64,000 nucleotides of DNA from Umezawaea endophytica (GCF_025061645.1 NZ_JANYMP010000002.1:62001-126000); one strand, 5' to 3'; positions 1-9,378 are shown, counted from the first letter of the stretch. Notes: generated by a model from the sequence alone, not told the origin. Made by a program: numbers and translations.

Positions 1-1710
1 CCGCTGGACCTGCTGGACCGGCTCGTCGACCGGTACGTCGACCTGCTGTCCGCGCTGGCCGACGCGGGCGCGCCGTGGGTGCAGCTCGACGAGCCCGCGT
101 TCGCGGCGGACCGCACCGAGGCCGAACTGGCCGCGCTGCGCCGCGCGTACACCAGGCTGGGTGAGGCCACCGCCCGCCCGGCGATCCTGGTCGCGGGCTA
201 CTTCGGCGACCTCGGCGACGCGCTGCCCGTGCTGGCCGACGCCCCGGTCGAGGCCGTCGCGGTCGACCTGGTCACCGCGCCCGCCTCGGTGAACCGGATC
301 CCGACCCTGTTGGGACTGCGGGACAAGACGCTGGTCGCGGGGTTGGTGGACGGCCGCAACGTGTGGCGCGCCGACCTCCGCGGCGCCCTGTCCACGGCCG
401 CGACCCTGCTCGGCTCGGTGGGCGAGCTGGCCGTGTCGACGTCGTGCTCGCTGCTGCACGTGCCGTACGACCTGGACGCCGAGACGGACCTGGACCCGGC
501 GGTCGTGGCCAGGCTGGCGTTCGCGCGGCAGAAGGTGGCCGAGGTGGTGCTGCTCGGCACCGCGCTGCGGCGCGACGGCACCGAGATCGGCTCCGCGACC
601 GGCGGCACCCCCTCGGTCGACGCCGGGGTGCGGGCCCGGATCGCCGAGCTGGGGCCCGAGCACCGCACCCGCGCCCCGTACGCCGAGCGCGCCGCCGTGC
701 AGCGGACCAGGCTCGCGTTGCCCCCGCTGGCGACGACGACCATCGGCTCGTTCCCGCAGACCGGCGAGGTCCGCAAGGCCAGGGCGGGCCTCCGCGACGG
801 CACGCTGGACGAGGCCGGGTACGCGGAGCGGATGCGCGCCGAGATCGAGCGCGTGGTCCGGTTGCAGGAGGAGATCGGGCTGGACGTGCTGGTGCACGGC
901 GAGCCCGAGCGCAACGACATGGTGCAGTACTTCGCCGAGCACCTGGACGGGTTCGCGTCGACGAACCTCGGCTGGGTGCAGTCCTACGGTTCGCGCTGCG
1001 TGCGCCCGCCGATCATCCACGGCGACGTGTCCCGCCCCGAGCCGATCACCGTCGGCTGGAGCTCCTACGCCCAGTCGCTGACCGGCAAGCCGGTGAAGGG
1101 CATGCTCACCGGTCCCGTCACCATCCTGGCCTGGAGCTTCGTCCGCGACGACCAGCCGCTGGCCGCCACCGCCGAGCAGGTGGCGCTGGCCCTGCGGGAC
1201 GAGATCCGCGACCTGGAGGAAGCGGGCATCGGCATCGTCCAGGTCGACGAGCCCGCGCTGCGGGAACTCCTGCCGCTGCGCGCCGAGCAGCGCGAGGACT
1301 ACCTGGACTGGGCCGTCGGCTCGTTCCGGCTGGCTACCGCGGGCGCGGCGACGGCCACCCAGGTGCACACCCACCTGTGCTACTCGGAGTTCGGCGACGT
1401 CATCGACGCCATCGACGGCCTGGACGCGGACGTGACCACCATCGAGGCCGCCCGGTCCCGCATGGAGGTGCTGGACGACCTGAGGTCGATCGGCTTCGGC
1501 CGCGCCGTCGGCCCCGGCGTGTACGACATCCACTCGCCGACCGTGCCGACCGAGGACGAGGTCGTCGACCTGTTGCGCGCGGCGCTGGACGCCGTGCCCG
1601 GCGAACTCCTGTGGGTCAACCCGGACTGCGGCCTGAAGACCCGCGGCTACGCGGAGGTGGAGCCCGCGCTGCGCACGCTGGTCGCCGCCGCCCACCGCGT
1701 GCGGGGCTGA
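1..1710 (+). CDS. metE: Cobalamin-independent methionine synthase, C-terminal part
   Basis: Transfers the methyl group of 5-methyltetrahydrofolate polyglutamate to homocysteine in the cytoplasm, the last step of methionine synthesis. The reading frame is open from the first base of the window, so the true start lies upstream and the 5' end is missing. The visible part includes the conserved IGSFPQT-type segment opening the catalytic barrel, then HLCYSEF and NPDCGLKTR near the end, which carry the His, Cys and Cys zinc ligands that activate homocysteine. These motifs separate MetE from other barrel methyltransferases. A perfect palindrome follows the stop codon. Any upstream riboswitch would lie outside the window. 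Confidence 0.95.
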   Translation, partial: PLDLLDRLVDRYVDLLSALADAGAPWVQLDEPAFAADRTEAELAALRRAYTRLGEATARPAILVAGYFGDLGDALPVLADAPVEAVAVDLVTAPASVNRIPTLLGLRDKTLVAGLVDGRNVWRADLRGALSTAATLLGSVGELAVSTSCSLLHVPYDLDAETDLDPAVVARLAFARQKVAEVVLLGTALRRDGTEIGSATGGTPSVDAGVRARIAELGPEHRTRAPYAERAAVQRTRLALPPLATTTIGSFPQTGEVRKARAGLRDGTLDEAGYAERMRAEIERVVRLQEEIGLDVLVHGEPERNDMVQYFAEHLDGFASTNLGWVQSYGSRCVRPPIIHGDVSRPEPITVGWSSYAQSLTGKPVKGMLTGPVTILAWSFVRDDQPLAATAEQVALALRDEIRDLEEAGIGIVQVDEPALRELLPLRAEQREDYLDWAVGSFRLATAGAATATQVHTHLCYSEFGDVIDAIDGLDADVTTIEAARSRMEVLDDLRSIGFGRAVGPGVYDIHSPTVPTEDEVVDLLRAALDAVPGELLWVNPDCGLKTRGYAEVEPALRTLVAAAHRVRG

Positions 1711-1715
1711 TCCCG

Positions 1716-1747
1716 GTGGGGGAACGGCGGTACCGCCGTTCCCCCAC
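1716..1747 (+). terminator. Perfect 32-bp palindrome after metE
   Basis: Two 16-base arms, GTGGGGGAACGGCGGT and its exact reverse complement, meet without a spacer 5 bases after the metE stop. The RNA would form a long GC-rich hairpin with a tetraloop or similar at the centre. There is no T-tract, as is common for actinomycete terminators. It ends 17 bases before the next start codon. Confidence 0.75.
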
Positions 1748-1764
1748 CTGAGTAGGTTCGGGGC

Positions 1765-2583
1765 GTGGACGCGGTGTGGGGCGGGGCGGAGCTGGACCTG
1801 GACGCCTACCTGGCCAGGATCGGGTACGACGGCGACCGGGCACCGACCGCCGGGACGCTGAGGGCCGTCCAGCGTGCCCACGTCACGTCGATCCCCTGGG
1901 AGAACCTGGACATGGTCCTGGCCCGCCCGGTCGACCTGGCCGTGCCCGCGTTGCAGGCGAAGCTGGTCCACGGCACCCGTGGCGGCACCTGTTCCGAGCA
2001 CACCACCCTCTTCGCCGCCGCGCTGGACGGCCTCGGCTTTCCCGTGACCGGCATGCAGGGCCGCGTCCGCCTCGGCGGCACCGCGGAGATCTTCCCGTCC
2101 AGCCACAACGTCCTGCGCGTCACCGCCGACGACCGCGTCTGGCTGTGCGACGCCGGTTTCGGCGCGGGCCCGCTGGAACCGGTGGAGCTGGCCGACGGCG
2201 CCGAGTCCGCCCAGGGCGGGTGGCGCTACCGCCTCACCCGCGACGCGCCCGAGTGGGTCCTGCACTCGTGGCGGGTCGACCGCTGGCTGGCCGTCCACGC
2301 CTTCACCGAGTCACCGCGCTACCCGATCGACTTCCTGGTCAGCAACCACTTCATCGCGACGCACCCGCGTTCCCACTTCCACGGCCGCGTCGTGGCCCAG
2401 CGCATGGGCGACGACAGGCTGGTGGTCCTGGAGGGCACCCGCCTCACCACCCACCACCAGCCCGCGGGCCGGGAGGACCGGGAACTGGCCCCGGCCGAGG
2501 TGATCACCGCGCTCGCGGACGTGTTCGGCGTGGTCCTGGAGGACGACGACGCCAAGGCGGTCATCACCGCGCTCGGCGGCTGA
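1765..2583 (+). CDS. Arylamine N-acetyltransferase
   Basis: Acetyl-CoA dependent acetylation of arylamines or hydrazines through a cysteine acyl-enzyme; in actinomycetes relatives also act on amide-forming steps of ansamycin-type pathways. The 272 residues match the family length. The catalytic triad is visible as Cys76 in RGGTCSE, His114 in SSHNVLR and Asp129 in WLCDAGFG; RGGTCSE departs slightly from the commoner RGGYCFE. The GTG start was chosen because it directly precedes the usual N-terminal segment with DLDAYLARIGYDG. It stands alone between metE and the convergent modC. Family assignment is firm, substrate unknown. Confidence 0.9.
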   Translation: MDAVWGGAELDLDAYLARIGYDGDRAPTAGTLRAVQRAHVTSIPWENLDMVLARPVDLAVPALQAKLVHGTRGGTCSEHTTLFAAALDGLGFPVTGMQGRVRLGGTAEIFPSSHNVLRVTADDRVWLCDAGFGAGPLEPVELADGAESAQGGWRYRLTRDAPEWVLHSWRVDRWLAVHAFTESPRYPIDFLVSNHFIATHPRSHFHGRVVAQRMGDDRLVVLEGTRLTTHHQPAGREDRELAPAEVITALADVFGVVLEDDDAKAVITALGG

Positions 2584-2589
2584 ACCCGT

Positions 2590-3639
2590 TCACGCCGGGT
2601 AGGTGTGGACCTCGGTCGCCTTCAACGCCGCCCACAGCCGGGTGCCCGCCACCAGGCGCAGCTCCGCCACGACGGCGGTGGTCACGTCGACCAGCACCGC
2701 CGGACTCCCGGACAGCCGCACCCGAACGGTGTGCGCGTGCTGCTCGACGCCGACCACGGTCACCTCCCAGGTGTTCCGCGGGCTCCCGGAGGGCCGGGAC
2801 GGGTGCAGGCTCACGGCCGACGGCGGGAACGCCACGTGCACCGGACCGGACGCGGGTGAGGCGACCGTCAGCGCGCCGCCGTCGGCCAGCTCCACCGTCG
2901 TGCCGGACGCCTCCCCCCGGTACAGGTTCAGGCCGACGAGCTGGGCCACGTAGTCGGTTCGCGGCTGCCTGGCGACCTCGGTCGGCGGACCGGTCTGCAC
3001 GACCCGTCCGCGTTCCACGATCACCAGCCGGTCGGCCAGCACCATCGCGTCCAGCGGGTCGTGCGTGACGAGCAGCGTCCGGCCGGGGTAGTCGGCCAGG
3101 TGCCGCCCGAGTTCGGTGCGCACCATGAGCCTGCTCCCGGCGTCCAGCGCGGCCAGCGGCTCGTCCAGCAGCAGCAACGACGGCGTGGTCGCCAACGCCC
3201 GCGCCAGCGCCACCCGCTGCGCCTGCCCGCCGGACAGCGCACCGGGCTTGGCGCCCGCGTGGTCGCCCAGCCCGACGCGCTCCAGCCACTCGGCGGCGGT
3301 CCGGCGCGCGGACCGCCGGTCGACGCCCCGCGCCCGCAGGCCGAACGCGACGTTCTCCACGGCGGTGAGGTGCGCGAACAGCAGGTAGTCCTGGAACACC
3401 ACGCCGACCGGCCGCAGCTCGGGGCGCAGGAAGACCGACGGTGGCTCGTCCCACGCGGTGTCGTCGAGCTGGATCCGCCCGCCGTCCAGCGGGAGCAGCC
3501 CCGCCAACGCGCGCAGCGCCGTCGTCTTGCCCGCGCCGTTCGGCCCGAGCAGCGCGACGACCTCGCCGGGTGCCACCGTGAGCGCGATGTCGAGGTGGAA
3601 CGCCGACCGCTCGACCCGGATGTCGGCCTTCAGGGTCAC
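2590..3639 (-). CDS. modC: Molybdate ABC transporter ATP-binding protein
   Basis: ATPase subunit powering molybdate uptake with ModA and ModB. The 349-residue protein has Walker A GPNGAGKTT, the signature LSGGQAQRVALARAL, Walker B LLLLDEPLAALD and the switch His in LLVTHD, followed by a C-terminal region of about 115 residues typical of the TOBE/MOP oxyanion-sensing domain. The GTG start overlaps the modB stop by four bases (GTGA), indicating translational coupling. Last gene of a four-gene block; it is convergent with the N-acetyltransferase gene, 6 bases apart. The molybdate rather than sulfate assignment rests on modA and the MopI-like first gene. Confidence 0.92.
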   Translation of the reverse strand: MTLKADIRVERSAFHLDIALTVAPGEVVALLGPNGAGKTTALRALAGLLPLDGGRIQLDDTAWDEPPSVFLRPELRPVGVVFQDYLLFAHLTAVENVAFGLRARGVDRRSARRTAAEWLERVGLGDHAGAKPGALSGGQAQRVALARALATTPSLLLLDEPLAALDAGSRLMVRTELGRHLADYPGRTLLVTHDPLDAMVLADRLVIVERGRVVQTGPPTEVARQPRTDYVAQLVGLNLYRGEASGTTVELADGGALTVASPASGPVHVAFPPSAVSLHPSRPSGSPRNTWEVTVVGVEQHAHTVRVRLSGSPAVLVDVTTAVVAELRLVAGTRLWAALKATEVHTYPA

Positions 3640-4439
3640 GTCGCGCCCCTGATCCACCGGTCGCGCAGGCTCGCCAGCACGACGACCGACACCAGCAGCA
3701 GCACGATGCTCAGCACGATCGCCGCGTCCGGATCTGTCTCCAGGGCCAGGTACACGGCGAGCGGCATGGTGGTCGTCCGGCCGGGGAAGTTGCCCGCGAA
3801 CGTGATGGTGGCCCCGAACTCGCCCAACGCGCGCGCCCAGCACAGCACGGTCCCGGCCACGATCCCCGGCATGATCGTCGGCAGCGTGACCCGCCGGAAC
3901 GTGAGCCAGCGGGACGCGCCGAGCGTGGCGGCGGCCTCCTCGAACCGCGGGTCGGCCGCCCGCAGCGCGCCCTCGACGGAGATCACCAGGAACGGCATCG
4001 CCACGAACGCCTCGGCGATCACGACCCCGGTCGTGGTGAACGGCAGCGAGATCCCGAACCAGGAGTCCAGGTAGGTCCCGATCAGCCCGCGCCGTCCCAG
4101 CACCAGCAGCAGCGCCACCCCGCCCACGACCGGCGGCAGCACCAGCGGCACGGTCACCAGCGCCCGCAGGAACCCGCGCCCCGGCACGTCACCGCGCGCC
4201 AGCAGCCACGCCAGCGGGACGCCGAGGACCAGGCAGATGACGGTCGCCAGGCTGGCGCAGACCAGGGACAGCGCCAGCGCCTCGCCGACGGCGGGGCTGG
4301 AGAGCTGGTCGAGCAGCGTCGGCCACGGCGCGCGGACCAGCAGTCCCGCCAGCGGGACCACGAGGAACGCCAGCCCGATCACCGCGGGCACGACGAGGAC
4401 GGCGGGGAGCCGCCCCCGCGTGCCCGCTCGGCGGGTCAC
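3636..4439 (-). CDS. modB: Molybdate ABC transporter permease
   Basis: Membrane subunit of the molybdate importer. The 267 residues form about six hydrophobic segments and contain the ATPase-coupling loop EEAAATLGASRWLTFRRVTLP (EAA motif) in the second half. The GTG start was chosen since it overlaps the modA stop by four bases and places the N-terminus just before the first membrane span (PAVLVVPAVIGLAFLVV). Its stop likewise overlaps the modC start, so modA, modB and modC are read as one coupled unit. Confidence 0.93.
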   Translation of the reverse strand: MTRRAGTRGRLPAVLVVPAVIGLAFLVVPLAGLLVRAPWPTLLDQLSSPAVGEALALSLVCASLATVICLVLGVPLAWLLARGDVPGRGFLRALVTVPLVLPPVVGGVALLLVLGRRGLIGTYLDSWFGISLPFTTTGVVIAEAFVAMPFLVISVEGALRAADPRFEEAAATLGASRWLTFRRVTLPTIMPGIVAGTVLCWARALGEFGATITFAGNFPGRTTTMPLAVYLALETDPDAAIVLSIVLLLVSVVVLASLRDRWIRGAT

Positions 4440-5224
4440 GGAGCGGCGAAGCCCGCGCCGGACAGCACCTCGCGGCCCTCGGCCGACAGGACGAAGTCGA
4501 CGAAGGCCTTGGCCGCCGCGGCGTTCGGCGCCTTCGCCAGCGGCGCGATCGGGTAGTCGTTCACGGCCTTGTCGGCTTCCGCGAACTCGATGCCCTCGAC
4601 CTCGGAGCCCGCGGCTTTCACGTCGGTCTTGTAGACCAGGGCGGCGTCCACCTCGCCGAGCTTCACCTTGGTGAGCACGGCCTTCACGTCCTGTTCCAGC
4701 GTGTCCGGCGCGGCCGTGGTCCCGGCCGCCTCGAACACCTTCTTGGCCGCCGCGCCGCACGGCACCTGCTCGGCGCACAGGGCGATCTTCAGGTCGGCCT
4801 TGCCGAAGTCGGCGAGCCCGGTGACCTTCGCCGGGTTCCCCTTCGGCACCACGATCTCCAGCTTGTTCTTCACGAACGTGGTCGCGGTGCCGGTGATCCC
4901 GCCCGCGTCGCTCACCTGCTTCATGTTGGCGGGCGCGGCGGAGGCGAACACGTCGGCGGGCGCGCCGGAGTTGATCTGCTGCGCCAGCGCGGAGCTGCCC
5001 GCGAAGTTGAAGGTCACCTCCACGCCGGGGTTGGCGGCCTTGAACCGCTTCCCCAGCTCGGTGAACGACTCCGTCAGCGACGCGGCGGCGAACGCCGTCA
5101 GCGCCCCGGTGACGGCGGGCGCGCCGGACGTCGACGGGGCGGACGGCTCCGCGGTGTCCTTCGTCGAGCACCCGGCCAGCGACAGCGCCGCGGCGAGCAC
5201 GAGCACAGCGGTGCGACGGAACAT
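4436..5224 (-). CDS. modA: Molybdate-binding lipoprotein
   Basis: Extracytoplasmic molybdate/tungstate receptor. The 262 residues start with a lipoprotein signal peptide ending in LAGC (lipobox, Cys19), then the ModA segment TAFAAASLTESFTELG and a central NKLEIVVPKGNP motif seen in this family. The ATG begins on the base following the TGA of the upstream HTH-TOBE gene, so the two are probably coupled. Length and motifs fit ModA closely. Confidence 0.95.
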   Translation of the reverse strand: MFRRTAVLVLAAALSLAGCSTKDTAEPSAPSTSGAPAVTGALTAFAAASLTESFTELGKRFKAANPGVEVTFNFAGSSALAQQINSGAPADVFASAAPANMKQVSDAGGITGTATTFVKNKLEIVVPKGNPAKVTGLADFGKADLKIALCAEQVPCGAAAKKVFEAAGTTAAPDTLEQDVKAVLTKVKLGEVDAALVYKTDVKAAGSEVEGIEFAEADKAVNDYPIAPLAKAPNAAAAKAFVDFVLSAEGREVLSGAGFAAP

Positions 5225-5623
5225 TCAGGCCTCCGGGATCTCGACCACGACGTGCGTTGACTTGATCGAGGCGACGGCGACGACCCCGACCTCCAGCCCG
5301 AGCTCCTCGGCGGCCTCCCTGCTCATCAGGGACACCACCCGGAACGGACCGGCCTGCATCTCGACCTGCGCCATCACGCCGTCCTTCACCACGCGGGTGA
5401 CGATGCCCCGCATCCGGTTGCGGGCGGACGCGGCGACCGTGCTCCCCGATTCGGGGTTGTCGGCGAGCTGCTGCGCGAACGCGGCCAGCGCGCTGCCCTC
5501 GACGGCCATCCGCCCGTTGTCCCCGTGGACGACCGGGAGTCGGCCCTGATCAGCCCACCGGCGCACGGTGTCGTCGCTGACCCCGAGGAGGGCGGCGGCT
5601 TCGCTGATCCGCAGATTCGGCAT
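5225..5623 (-). CDS. HTH-TOBE (MopI-like) molybdate-responsive protein
   Basis: First gene of the mod block. The 132 residues contain an N-terminal MerR/excisionase-like winged helix (LRISEAAALLGVSDDTVRRWADQGRLP, residues 4-30) and a C-terminal TOBE/Mop domain (residues 68-131, starting SARNRMRGIVTRVV) that binds molybdate. Proteins of this design are thought to control or buffer molybdate at mod loci. The ATG was preferred over upstream options because the HTH begins immediately after it and a promoter -10 lies nine bases before it. Whether it binds the mod promoter is inference. Confidence 0.88.
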   Translation of the reverse strand: MPNLRISEAAALLGVSDDTVRRWADQGRLPVVHGDNGRMAVEGSALAAFAQQLADNPESGSTVAASARNRMRGIVTRVVKDGVMAQVEMQAGPFRVVSLMSREAAEELGLEVGVVAVASIKSTHVVVEIPEA

Positions 5624-5632
5624 ACCGCGAAG

Positions 5633-5638
5633 TCTATA
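5633..5638 (-). promoter_or_regulatory. -10 element for the mod operon
   Basis: TATAGA on the minus strand with nine bases to the ATG of the HTH-TOBE gene. Transcription would start almost at the start codon, giving a leaderless or near-leaderless message, which fits the absence of a clear ribosome binding site. No convincing -35 hexamer at 17 bases. Confidence 0.45.
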
Positions 5639-5800
5639 GCCGCGTTCGCGGCAGTCCACGTCATCCGTGGATGCGGGCCCAATTGTGACAAACATCCGCA
5701 GAAGCGGATCACTGAGAGCGAACAGCACGTGTTCGCGGAAATCGGATGTTCCCCTGATGGTGGCTTCTGCGGAGGCCGATCCCGACCTACCGTGGACGTC

Positions 5801-6283
5801 ATGGACTCACTGCCGGACGTGCGGATCCCCGCGCCGCGGCCACCGCTGCGCGACGACCAGGTGCTGGTCAGCGGCGACGTCACCCGTGAATGGGTGATCG
5901 CGACGCCGGACCTGCACGCCCACGCGGGCCTGCCGGTCGACGTCCAGTACGTCACCACCCGCTGCCGTGAGGTGCACCACGTCCAGGGCGTGCCGCTGCA
6001 CCGGGTCCTGCGGCGGGCCTGCCTGCTGCTGGCGGAGGGCGGCAAGATGGACCACCTGAACTTCGCCGTGCTCGCCCGGTCGGAGGACGGCTTCCAGGCG
6101 CTCCTGTCGTGGGCCGAGATCGACCCGGAGTTCGGCGGCTGCTCGGCCCTGCTCGCGACCCGGTACAACGGTGTCGTCCTGACCAGGCCGACGCTGGTCG
6201 TCCCGTCGGACGGCCGGTCCAGCCGGTACGTCCGCCGCGTGTGCCGCCTGCACCTCGTGCGGGTCCCGGTCAGCGCACCCTGA
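5801..6283 (+). CDS. Molybdopterin-oxidoreductase-like (SUOX-fold) protein
   Basis: Predicted small protein of 160 residues resembling the molybdopterin-binding domain of sulfite-oxidase-type enzymes, best seen in the C-terminal segment LTRPTLVVPSDGRSSRYVRRV, which parallels the P-x-L-V-x-P-x-G/D-x-x-x-x-R-Y-V pattern of that fold. The conserved cysteine that ligates molybdenum in catalytic members is not evident in the expected place. It is divergent from the mod operon, consistent with a molybdenum theme. An in-frame GTG nine bases upstream (5792) is an alternative start. Function uncertain. Confidence 0.6.
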   Translation: MDSLPDVRIPAPRPPLRDDQVLVSGDVTREWVIATPDLHAHAGLPVDVQYVTTRCREVHHVQGVPLHRVLRRACLLLAEGGKMDHLNFAVLARSEDGFQALLSWAEIDPEFGGCSALLATRYNGVVLTRPTLVVPSDGRSSRYVRRVCRLHLVRVPVSAP

Positions 6284-7472
6284 CCGGCAGCGCGCTCAAG
6301 CCGCGCACGAGCGTGCTCCTGCGCCACACCAGCTCGTCGGGTGCCCCGTCGAGCGCCAGCCCGTCGAACCTCGCCAGCAGCGCGCCGAGGGCGATCCTGG
6401 CCTCCAGGCGCGCGAGCGGCGCCCCGACGCAGTAGTGGATCCCGTGCCCGAAGGCCAGGTGGCCGGTCGCGGGCCTGGTGGTGTCGAGGGTGTCGGGGTC
6501 GGGGAACCTCGCCCCGTCCTGGTTGGCGGCCAGCAGGGAGATCATCACGAACTGGTCGGCCGGGATCTCGACGTCACCGACGCGCACGGGTTCCGTGGTG
6601 AACCGCGTGGTCGCGATGTGGATCGGGCTGTCGTAGCGCAGGAACTCCTCGATCGCGGTCGGCAGGCCCGTCGGATCGGCCTTGAGCGCGGCCATCTGGT
6701 CCGGGTGCCGCAGCAGCGCGAGGACGCCGTTGGCGATGAGGTTCGCCGTCGTCTCGTGGCCCGCGAAGACGAGCAGGAACGCCATCGCCACCAGTTCCGG
6801 CTCCGACAGCCGGTCGCCGTCCACCATGACGTGCACGAGGTCCGACAGCAGGTCGTCGCCGGGGTCCTCCCGCTTCTCCACGATCAGGGCGGCGAAGTAG
6901 GCCTTGATCTCCCGGCCCGCCTTCGCCACCTCCTCCGTCGAGGAGGCGAGCACGAACGGCGTCGACCACTCCCGGACCTTCTTGCGGTCGGCGTGCGGGA
7001 CGCCGAGCAGTTCCGAGATGACCTCGATCGGGAGCGGGAGGGCGAACGACTCCACCAGGTCGACGCGTCCGCGCGCGGCCACGTCGTCCAGCAGGTCGTC
7101 GACGACCCGCTCGATCCTCGGGGTCAGCCGCGCCACCGCCTTCGCGGTGAAGGCCTTGGACACCAGCTTGCGCAGCCTGGTGTGGTCCGGCGGGTCGCTC
7201 TGGAGCATGTTGTGCGACAGGTCGCTCGACAGCGCCAGCCCCACGTCGGCCGGGTACAGCTCCAGCGCGCGGAGGTGGTCCTTGGCCACGCGCGGGTCGG
7301 CCAGCAGCGCCCTCGCCCCGGCGTAGTCGGTGACGAGCCAAGCGTCCGGGGCCGCCGTCATCGACACCCGGCGCACTGGGCCGGTCCCGCGGAGTTCGCG
7401 GTACACCTCGTGCGGGTCGTGCACGAAGCGGCGGTTGACCCGCAGCGGGGCCTCGGACCGCAGGTCGGTCAT
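6270..7472 (-). CDS. Cytochrome P450
   Basis: Haem-thiolate monooxygenase, 400 residues, soluble bacterial class. The I-helix oxygen-binding motif FAGHETTANL, the ExxR pair in the K-helix and the haem-binding loop FGHGIHYCVGAPLARLEA with the cysteine ligand are all intact. The ATG overlaps the stop of the upstream cupin gene by four bases (ATGA), so both are co-expressed. No ferredoxin gene is adjacent. The substrate cannot be read from the sequence; the CYP105/107-like organisation suggests a xenobiotic or secondary-metabolite role. Confidence 0.93.
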   Translation of the reverse strand: MTDLRSEAPLRVNRRFVHDPHEVYRELRGTGPVRRVSMTAAPDAWLVTDYAGARALLADPRVAKDHLRALELYPADVGLALSSDLSHNMLQSDPPDHTRLRKLVSKAFTAKAVARLTPRIERVVDDLLDDVAARGRVDLVESFALPLPIEVISELLGVPHADRKKVREWSTPFVLASSTEEVAKAGREIKAYFAALIVEKREDPGDDLLSDLVHVMVDGDRLSEPELVAMAFLLVFAGHETTANLIANGVLALLRHPDQMAALKADPTGLPTAIEEFLRYDSPIHIATTRFTTEPVRVGDVEIPADQFVMISLLAANQDGARFPDPDTLDTTRPATGHLAFGHGIHYCVGAPLARLEARIALGALLARFDGLALDGAPDELVWRRSTLVRGLSALPVRVR

Positions 7473-7906
7473 CGGTCGCACGCGGGCGCGTCGGCGTCCC
7501 TGGAGAGCGGGGAGCCCGCCGGGTTCACGTAGAGGACCTCCAGCACCATCGGCGTCGTGCCCAGGTTGCGTCCGATGTGGACGTACTCGGCGCCGCCCGA
7601 CTCGGTGATCGACTCGCCCGCCCGGTACACGCCGTCGACGGAGCAGGTGTCGTCGTAGTGCGTGAGGGTGCCGGACTTCACCACGCCGAACAGCCTGCCG
7701 TCGTGGAAGTGCCACCCGGTCGCGCCGCCGGGCTGGATGGTGATCTCGCGGACGACGTAGTCCTTGTCGCCGACCGTCTTCTGGAAGAGCAGCTTCGCGG
7801 ACACGCCGGTGCCGGGGGTGGCGGACGAGACGCCCGCGAGACCGCCGAGCCAGGCGACCGCGACGGCGCCGACGACCAGGGCACGACGGAGAACGGCGCT
7901 GCGCAT
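7469..7906 (-). CDS. Secreted cupin-domain protein
   Basis: A 145-residue protein with an N-terminal signal peptide (RRALVVGAVAVAWLGGLAG, cleavage near SSA) and a single cupin barrel: GATGWHFHDGRLFGVVKSGTLTHY holds the first cupin motif with paired histidines, and GAEYVHIGRN the second. Such proteins bind a metal ion and are often of unknown activity. The ATG at 7906 places the signal peptide at the N-terminus. Co-transcribed with the P450; the secreted location makes a direct partnership with a cytoplasmic P450 doubtful. Confidence 0.82.
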   Translation of the reverse strand: MRSAVLRRALVVGAVAVAWLGGLAGVSSATPGTGVSAKLLFQKTVGDKDYVVREITIQPGGATGWHFHDGRLFGVVKSGTLTHYDDTCSVDGVYRAGESITESGGAEYVHIGRNLGTTPMVLEVLYVNPAGSPLSRDADAPACDR

Positions 7907-8099
7907 TCGAGTCCTGCTTTCCTCGGCGATCGGGGGACGGCTCCATGCTAGGAGCCGAAGACGGCCCACCGCCGGGCTCGACACCCGAGCGGCACGCGCC
8001 CTACCAGGCGAAGTTCCCGTTCACGCACGTGGGCGCGTGGCTCGAACTCGCCATCCCCGTGTGGTCCGGGACACGTGGGATCCACAGTGGACCGACCGG

Positions 8100-8711
8100 T
8101 CAGGCCCCGGTGGCCTCGGCGACCAGCTTCTCGGCCAGTGGCCGGGCGGAGTCGAACGACGTCAGGTCGCCGGTCGAGGTCGCCAGCGACATCGCTCCCT
8201 CGAACAGCAGCATCAGCACCCGGCCCAGCCCCTCGGGGTCGCGGCACCCGGCCTCGCGCGCCGATTCCGCGATCCGCCGCTCGAAGCCCTCCTTGTACGA
8301 GCGGATCACCTGCTCGGCGGGGTGGCCCGCGGTCGTCAGCTCGACGCTCGCGTTGTGGAACGGGCAGCCCCGGAACCGGACGGGATCGGGGCGGTCGAAC
8401 AGCCGCGCCAGCCGTTCGCGCGGTGGGAGGGAATCGTCGAACAGGGCCCGCTCGGCGGCGATGACCTTGTTGTCGCGCGCGTGCTCCAGGTACGCGGCGA
8501 CCAGCTCGTCCTTGCCGCCGTAGAGCTGGTAGAGCGTGCGCTTGGAGACCCCCGCGACCTCGCACAGCTCGCTCACCCCCGTCGCCTGGATCCCGTTGCG
8601 GTAGAACAGGCTGGTCGACGCCGCCAGCAGGCGTCTGCGCGGGCTGAGCGGTGGTGCGAAATCCGTGCCTGAAGTCCCCATAGGATTATCGTATCGATTG
8701 TTCTGCCCCAT
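8100..8711 (-). CDS. TetR-family transcriptional regulator
   Basis: Helix-turn-helix repressor of 203 residues. The N-terminal DNA-binding domain shows GIQATGVSELCEVAGVSKRTLYQLYGGKDELV (about residues 40-71), typical of TetR proteins; the C-terminal half is the ligand-binding domain and contains the GCPFHNASVE segment common to the TetR_C_33-like group. An ATG at 8681 (MGTSG) is an alternative start and would leave the HTH intact. Its target is unknown; it stands between the P450/cupin pair and a two-component system. The 193 bases downstream to the cupin gene hold nothing recognisable. Confidence 0.9.
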   Translation of the reverse strand: MGQNNRYDNPMGTSGTDFAPPLSPRRRLLAASTSLFYRNGIQATGVSELCEVAGVSKRTLYQLYGGKDELVAAYLEHARDNKVIAAERALFDDSLPPRERLARLFDRPDPVRFRGCPFHNASVELTTAGHPAEQVIRSYKEGFERRIAESAREAGCRDPEGLGRVLMLLFEGAMSLATSTGDLTSFDSARPLAEKLVAEATGA

Positions 8712-8769
8712 TTCACGTAGAATTGCGCCTACGTGGAAACCGATCGGTACCCAATCGCGGCCGGGCCGG

Positions 8770-9378
8770 TCAGAGGCGGGTGCGAGCCCACCGGGACAGC
8801 GCTCGCCGATCGGGGAGTTGCAGCTTGCGCAACACGGCGGCGGCGTGCGTCTCGACCGTGCGCCCGGAGATCGACAGCCGCTCGCCGACCTCCCGGTACG
8901 TGTACCCCGCCGCGACCAGCCGCAGCACGTCCCGTTCCCGCGGCGTGAGCCCGTCCAGGTCCGGGTCGCCGCGGAACGCGTCCAGCACGAAACCGGCCAG
9001 GTGCGGCGAGAAGTACGCGTCGCCGTCGTGCACCTGGCGGATCGCCGCGCGCAGGTCGGCCCCGGTGATCGCCTTCGTCACGTACCCCCGCGCACCCGCC
9101 CGGATCACCGCGATCACGTCCCGCGCGGCGTCCGACACCGACAGCGCGAGGAACCGCACGGCCGGGAACGCGGGCACGGCGGCCTCGAGGATCGCCCGAC
9201 CGCCACCACCGGGCAGGTGGACGTCCAGCAGCACCACGTCCGGGACCAGCGCGCGGATGGCCTCCAGCGCGGACGTCACGTCCTCCGCTTCGCCGACCAC
9301 GTCCAGCCCGTCGTCCATCTCGGCCCGCACACCTGACCGGACCAGCGCGTGGTCGTCGACCACCAGCACCCGGATCAC
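8770..9378 (-). CDS. NarL/FixJ-type response regulator
   Basis: Cytoplasmic regulator of 202 residues. The receiver domain shows the acidic pair in VVDDHALVR, the phospho-acceptor Asp in DVVLLDVHLPGGG and the Lys in YVTKAI. The LuxR-type C-terminal HTH reads LTPRERDVLRLVAAGYTYREVGERLSIS. The GTG start overlaps the stop of the sensor kinase gene by four bases, so the two proteins are a cognate pair. The target genes are unknown; the divergent promoter side faces the TetR gene only through a common direction of transcription. Confidence 0.93.
   Translation of the reverse strand: MIRVLVVDDHALVRSGVRAEMDDGLDVVGEAEDVTSALEAIRALVPDVVLLDVHLPGGGGRAILEAAVPAFPAVRFLALSVSDAARDVIAVIRAGARGYVTKAITGADLRAAIRQVHDGDAYFSPHLAGFVLDAFRGDPDLDGLTPRERDVLRLVAAGYTYREVGERLSISGRTVETHAAAVLRKLQLPDRRALSRWARTRL

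Noticed and set aside
30-1751. Overlapping long frames over metE and other high-GC genes
   Set aside because: They are out-of-frame shadows with Arg/Gly/Pro-rich composition, typical of GC-rich DNA.
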